A stretch of 64,000 nucleotides of DNA from Agromyces agglutinans (GTDB lineage: Bacteria > Actinomycetota > Actinomycetes > Actinomycetales > Microbacteriaceae), in assembly GCF_009647605.1 (NCBI RefSeq), contig NZ_WJIF01000001.1, positions 293,655-357,654 of the forward strand, given 5' to 3'. The notes beneath the pieces were generated by a model, which saw only the letters and a list, made by a program, of their open reading frames with translations, ran no database searches and was not told where the DNA came from. Position numbers and translations under genes: made by a program. Each line of letters starts with the position of its first letter. Position 1 is the stretch's first letter. Below are positions 60,436 through 64,000 of this stretch, piece by piece.

Positions 60436-60593
60436 GGAGAGGACGCTTTCGTGTTGCACCGGATGACGGGTCCCGTGCTTTCGACCGGCACGCCGCGTAG
60501 ATTCGGGGAGGACAGCTCAACAGCCTAGTCCGCACGCAACGACGCCCGGCTCCCACGCGATCCCCGTGCGCCCGGGAGATCCCAGGAGGCCTC

Positions 60594-61493
60594 ATGTCCG
60601 TCGAGTTCGATCCCGCCGAGCGGTTCACCGCCTACGCCCACCCCGAACGACTCGTCAGCACCGAGTGGCTCGCGGAGCACCTGGGCGAGCCGGGCCTCGC
60701 CGTCGTCGAGTCCGATGAAGACGTCCTCCTCTACGAGACCGGCCACATCCCCGGCGCCGTGAAGGTCGACTGGCACACCGACCTGAACGACCCGGTCGTG
60801 CGCGACTACGTCGATCCCGAGCGATTCGCCGCCCTCCTGGGCTCCAAGGGCATCGCCCGCGACAGCACGGTCGTGATCTACGGCGACAAGAACAACTGGT
60901 GGGCCGCCTACGCGCTCTGGGTGTTCACGCTGTTCGGCCACGAAGACGTACGCCTGCTCGACGGCGGCCGCGACCTGTGGATCGACGAGGGTCGCGAGAT
61001 CACGACGGAGCCGACCACGGTGACGCCGGTCGAGTACCCGGTCGTCGAGCGCGACGACGCCGCGATCCGCGCCTTCAAGGAGGACGTGCTCGCCCACTTC
61101 GGCAACCCGCTGATCGACGTGCGCTCCCCCGAGGAGTACTCGGGCGAGCGCACCACCGCGCCGGCCTACCCCGAGGAGGGCGCGCTCCGCGCGGGCCACA
61201 TCCCCACCGCCGCATCCGTGCCGTGGGCGCGCGCCGCGGCATCCGACGGCCGGTTCAAGAGCCGCGACGAACTCGACGCGATCTATCGCGACGAGGTCGG
61301 CCTCGCCGACGGCGACGAGATCATCGCGTACTGCCGCATCGGCGAGCGGTCGAGCCACACCTGGTTCGTGCTCACGCACCTGCTGGGCTTCGAGCACGTG
61401 CGCAACTACGACGGCTCGTGGACCGAGTGGGGCAGCGCCGTGCGCGTTCCGATCGTGTCGGGCAGCGAGCGCGGCGAGGTCCCCGCGCGCTGA
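60594..61493 (+). CDS. sseA: Thiosulfate sulfurtransferase (rhodanese, SseA/CysA2-like)
   Basis: 299 residues with two rhodanese domains (about 15-140 inactive, 160-290 active). The catalytic Cys247 sits in [13 protein letters not shown]; the loop C-R-x-G-x-R-S is of the thiosulfate type seen in mycobacterial CysA2, rather than the CG-S-G-V-T of 3-mercaptopyruvate enzymes. ATG at 60594 with AGGAGG a few bases upstream. The next gene is SufE, so it may pass persulfide sulfur toward Fe-S assembly. Confidence 0.94.
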   Translation: MSVEFDPAERFTAYAHPERLVSTEWLAEHLGEPGLAVVESDEDVLLYETGHIPGAVKVDWHTDLNDPVVRDYVDPERFAALLGSKGIARDSTVVIYGDKNNWWAAYALWVFTLFGHEDVRLLDGGRDLWIDEGREITTEPTTVTPVEYPVVERDDAAIRAFKEDVLAHFGNPLIDVRSPEEYSGERTTAPAYPEEGALRAGHIPTAASVPWARAAASDGRFKSRDELDAIYRDEVGLADGDEIIAYCRIGERSSHTWFVLTHLLGFEHVRNYDGSWTEWGSAVRVPIVSGSERGEVPAR

Positions 61494-61539
61494 CCGTCGG
61501 GCGGGCGCCCCGCCGCCGTCGCGTGGGAGAATCGAAGCG

Positions 61540-61977
61540 ATGGATGCCACGCTCCTGCCCGCTGCGCTCGCCGACACGCGCGACGACTTCCTCGCGCTCG
61601 CCGTGCGCGATCGCCTCCAGTTGCTGCTCGACTTCTCGAACGAACTGCCCGAACTCCCCCAGCATTTCCGCGACCACCCCGACCTGCTCGAACGGGTCGA
61701 GGAGTGCCAGTCGCCGGTGTACCTCTTCGTGGAGGTCGTCGACGGCGTCGTGCGCCTGCACGCGACCGCACCGGCCGAGTCGCCGACCACGCGCGGGTTC
61801 GCGTCGATCCTCGTGCAGGGACTCGACGGGCTCACGGTCGACGAGGTGCTGGCGGTTCCCGCCGACTACCCGCAGTCGCTCGGCCTCGGCGAGGCGGTCT
61901 CGCCGTTGCGCGTGCGCGGCATGACCGGCATGCTGGGCCGCGTGAAGCGCCAGGTCCGCGAGCGCGTCGCCGCCTGA
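61540..61977 (+). CDS. sufE: SufE-family sulfur acceptor protein
   Basis: 145-residue single SufE domain. Cys56 in RVEECQSPVYLF is the persulfide-carrying Cys of the family (usual context G-C-x-S). FSNELPELP near 32 and RGFASILVQGLDG near 85 also fit. It pairs with the rhodanese gene 46 bases upstream, as in mycobacteria (sseA-Rv3284). No SufS is near, so it probably serves a cysteine desulfurase elsewhere. Confidence 0.94.
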   Translation: MDATLLPAALADTRDDFLALAVRDRLQLLLDFSNELPELPQHFRDHPDLLERVEECQSPVYLFVEVVDGVVRLHATAPAESPTTRGFASILVQGLDGLTVDEVLAVPADYPQSLGLGEAVSPLRVRGMTGMLGRVKRQVRERVAA

Positions 61978-61995
61978 CCACCACCCGCGATCGCG

Positions 61996-62023
61996 GCGCC
62001 CCTGACGAGGTCGGCAGGGGCGC
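61996..62023. terminator. Bidirectional hairpin between convergent sufE and hydrolase genes
   Basis: GCGCCCCTG and its exact complement CAGGGGCGC with a ten-base loop, midway between the two stop codons. No T-run on either side. Confidence 0.5.
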
Positions 62024-62036
62024 GCGACCGGATGCC

Positions 62037-63260
62037 TCAGCCGGCGACCTCCGCCTCGCCGAGCGCCGGCGCACCCGACACGGCGCGCCGCACCAGCCAC
62101 GCCTCGATGAGCCCACTCCAGCGTTCGGGCTCGGCGTTCCAGAGCTTGGTGTGGCGGGCGTCGTGGAAGACCTCGAACTCGACGAGGTCGGGCCGGGCCT
62201 CGGCGAATCGGCGCGCTCCGGCGATCGGCACGAAGCCGTCGTCCTCGCTCGCGAGCAGGAGCATCGGCACGTCGAACTCGTGCGCGCGCGCCACGGCGTC
62301 GAGGCTCTCGAGGTCGATCGGGGCCGCCAGCCCGGTCACGCCGACGGCGACAGGTGCACTGAGGATCCGGGTGACGAGGTCGCTGACGTCGTTCGGCAGG
62401 CCGTAGGTCGAGCCCTGGAAGCGCAGGATGTCCGCCCAGTCGATGGCCGGCGACTCGAGGATCACGCCCGTGAGCGCGGCGCGGACCTCCTCCGAGCGGA
62501 GCACCGACTGCAGCACGATGGAGCCGCCCATCGACCAGCCCATGAGCACGACCTCGCGGGCGCCGTGCGCCCGGGCGTAGGCGACGGCGGCGACCACGTC
62601 CTCCCACTCGGTGCCGCCGAGCCCGTACCGCCGGTCGACGCTCTCGGGAGCCTCGCCGTCGTTGCGGTAGGAGACGAGCAGCGAGTCCCAGCCCGCTTCA
62701 CGCGCGGGAAGCACAGCACGCAGCGCCTCCTGGCGCTTCGCCCCGCGGCCGTGCACCTGCACGACCCAGCGACCCGACGGTTCCGCCGCCGGCACGTGCC
62801 AGGCCGGGGCGGGGCCGAGCGAGGTCTGCACGACGACGTTCTCGTAGTCCACGCCGACCTCCCAAGGGCCGAGCATCAGCCAGCCGTCCATGCGTGCGTG
62901 CCGTGCCCGTTCGAGCCGGCCGAAGTCGACGCCCTCGAGCACGCGGGTGACGAGTCGGCCGTTGGTCGTGACGACCTCGCCGAGCCTCGCGTGCCCGGCG
63001 CCGCGCTCGAACCAGAGGCCGTACCGTCCGGGCATGTCGACTTCGACGCCCTCGAGCACGACGCGCGCGGCGGGCAGGTCGACCGAGACGACCCGCACGT
63101 CCTCCTCGCGCTCACGGGGCGGGGTGACCACCTTCCGGGCGAAGACGACGGCCACGACGCCGACCACGACCGCGGCGACCGCGGCGACCGCGGCGAGCAG
63201 TCCGACGGCGGCGACGAACCCCCCGACGACCGTTCCCGCACTGACCCGACGACGTTGCAT
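62037..63260 (-). CDS. Membrane-anchored alpha/beta hydrolase
   Basis: 407 residues. A hydrophobic span at about 8-42 near the N-terminus is followed by about 130 residues of beta-rich sequence, then an alpha/beta hydrolase fold. Nucleophile elbow GWSMGGS near residue 246, charge-relay Asp in ASEDDGFVP near 345, His in HDARHTKLW near 372, and an oxyanion region VQVHGRGAKRQE near 171. Family members are esterases or peptidases; substrate unknown. ATG at 63260. Confidence 0.88.
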   Translation of the reverse strand: MQRRRVSAGTVVGGFVAAVGLLAAVAAVAAVVVGVVAVVFARKVVTPPREREEDVRVVSVDLPAARVVLEGVEVDMPGRYGLWFERGAGHARLGEVVTTNGRLVTRVLEGVDFGRLERARHARMDGWLMLGPWEVGVDYENVVVQTSLGPAPAWHVPAAEPSGRWVVQVHGRGAKRQEALRAVLPAREAGWDSLLVSYRNDGEAPESVDRRYGLGGTEWEDVVAAVAYARAHGAREVVLMGWSMGGSIVLQSVLRSEEVRAALTGVILESPAIDWADILRFQGSTYGLPNDVSDLVTRILSAPVAVGVTGLAAPIDLESLDAVARAHEFDVPMLLLASEDDGFVPIAGARRFAEARPDLVEFEVFHDARHTKLWNAEPERWSGLIEAWLVRRAVSGAPALGEAEVAG

Positions 63261-63348
63261 GCGACCCGTTCCCCTCCTCGACCGGCGATGGTCGGGGCTC
63301 GCGGCGCGCCGCGGCCTCCCGTCCCGGTCCAGACTCTAGTCTGCACAC

Positions 63349-63936
63349 GTGCCCGACCGAGCGACGCCAGCGCCTGCCGAGTTCGAGGCTGCACTCGCCT
63401 CGATGAAGGCGGCGGAACCGCGCGATGAACTGCGCATCGAGGAGTTCCCCGCGCCGGGTTCCCTCGCGCCCTTCGCGGCCGCGCTCGCCGCCGACGTCGC
63501 GCCCGACCGCCACGCCGACGACTCCGATCTCGGCACGGGCCGGTTCGTCCTCCTGTACGACCCCGACGAGCCCGAGGCCTGGGGCGGCCGGTTCCGCGTC
63601 GTCTGCTTCGCCCAGGCTCCGCTCGAGACCGACATCGGGCTCGACCCGTTTGTCGCCGACGTGGCGTGGTCGTGGCTGGTCGATGCCCTCGATGCCCGCG
63701 GGGCGAAATACGTCGCCGCGAGCGGCACCGCGACGAAGATCCTCTCGACCGGCTACGGCGAGCTCGCCCACCGGGGCGATGGCGCGCAGCTCGAGCTGCG
63801 CGCGTCCTGGACCCCGCTCGACGCGCAGATCGCACCGCATGTGGAAAGCTGGGGAGAACTGTTGTGCATGCTCGCCGGGCTGCCGCCCCGTTCCGAAGGG
63901 GTGACCGCCCTGCCCCGTCGGAGGAACCGTGGTTGA
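63349..63936 (+). CDS. DUF3000 family protein
   Basis: 195 residues: FEAALASMKAAEPRDELRIEE near 12-32 split, GRFVLLYDPDEPEAWGG near 64, ETDIGLDPFVADVAWSWL near 92, and TATKILSTGYGEL near 128. Function unknown, but actinobacteria keep this gene directly ahead of RNase D. GTG start at 63349. Its last eight bases overlap the next start. Confidence 0.9.
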   Translation: MPDRATPAPAEFEAALASMKAAEPRDELRIEEFPAPGSLAPFAAALAADVAPDRHADDSDLGTGRFVLLYDPDEPEAWGGRFRVVCFAQAPLETDIGLDPFVADVAWSWLVDALDARGAKYVAASGTATKILSTGYGELAHRGDGAQLELRASWTPLDAQIAPHVESWGELLCMLAGLPPRSEGVTALPRRRNRG

Positions 63937-64000
63937 ATTCCGGGTCGTCGAAGGCCCCGAGGCGTTCGACGCCGCCGTGCGAGCGCTGGGCGACGGCGAG
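63929..64000 (+). CDS. Probable ribonuclease D N-terminus (partial, cut by window edge)
   Basis: 24 codons open to the edge from GTG at 63929, reading VVEFRVVEGPEAFDAAVRAL. GGAGGA lies just upstream inside the DUF3000 gene. The call rests on conserved DUF3000-RNase D order and the typical opening of the family; too little sequence is present for catalytic residues. Confidence 0.55.
   Translation, partial: MVEFRVVEGPEAFDAAVRALGDGE

Overview
This window looks like a chromosomal housekeeping region of a high-GC actinobacterium, most likely a member of the Microbacteriaceae (an Agromyces- or Microbacterium-like organism). Four things point there: strongly GC-rich codon use, many GTG starts, stop/start overlaps of 1-11 bases between successive genes, and gene orders close to those known from Mycobacterium (pyrR-pyrB-pyrC-orf-carA-carB-pyrF-mihF/gmk-rpoZ-coaBC-metK and thrS-HIT...pdxST-yebC-ruvCAB-yajC-secDF-rel). 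The genus is inference; no 16S gene is present. No prophage, insertion sequence or CRISPR array was seen.

Layout. Bases 1-18,700 carry one long leftward series: pyrimidine synthesis (pyrR, pyrB, pyrC, an unknown anchored protein, carA, carB, pyrF), then a fusion of an actinobacterial integration host factor with guanylate kinase, rpoZ, coaBC, metK, priA, fmt, rsmB, rpe, hisE and the cut-off hisG. The pyrR leader carries a PyrR-binding RNA motif lying over the ribosome binding site. A DoxX membrane protein stands alone at 18.8-19.3 kb. Bases 19.6-30.8 kb read leftward as rpsD, a small membrane protein, alaS, ruvX, mltG, aroE, aroC, aroK, aroB, aroQ, efp and nusB, joining translation, cell-wall and shikimate genes. 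Around 31-35.3 kb are rarA and three rightward genes: a membrane-anchored cyclophilin, a DUF349 protein and an AbiEi-like protein.

Bases 35.3-52 kb read mainly leftward: thrS-HIT, then (after the rightward pdxR regulator) pdxS-pdxT, a CPBP protease, a DUF1697 protein, a lipoprotein, yebC, ruvC-ruvA-ruvB, yajC-secD-secF and rel. Compared with the mycobacterial order, the phosphatidylinositol-mannoside genes are absent between HIT and pdxS, and three accessory genes sit between pdxT and yebC. Bases 52.2-56.3 kb are the most accessory-looking part: a secreted GH87-type alpha-1,3-glucanase facing a secreted metallophosphoesterase with a PKD domain. Next come four tRNA genes (Gly, Cys, Val leftward; Val rightward), a PemK/MazF-like protein without a visible antitoxin, amtB with a near-ideal GlnR box, zapE, a sulfurtransferase-SufE pair, an alpha/beta hydrolase, a DUF3000 protein and the start of a probable RNase D.

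The strongest signal not explained by ordinary features is a dispersed ten-base word, CGGATGCCTC, found sixteen times by eye on both strands, in genes and between them. One pair forms a perfect 11-bp inverted repeat. Other points of interest are the mIHF-guanylate kinase fusion, the GH87 catalytic aspartate triad with clustered TTGC/GCAA palindromes upstream, the GlnR box without a glnK neighbour, and a three-copy 22-bp tandem repeat behind rsmB.
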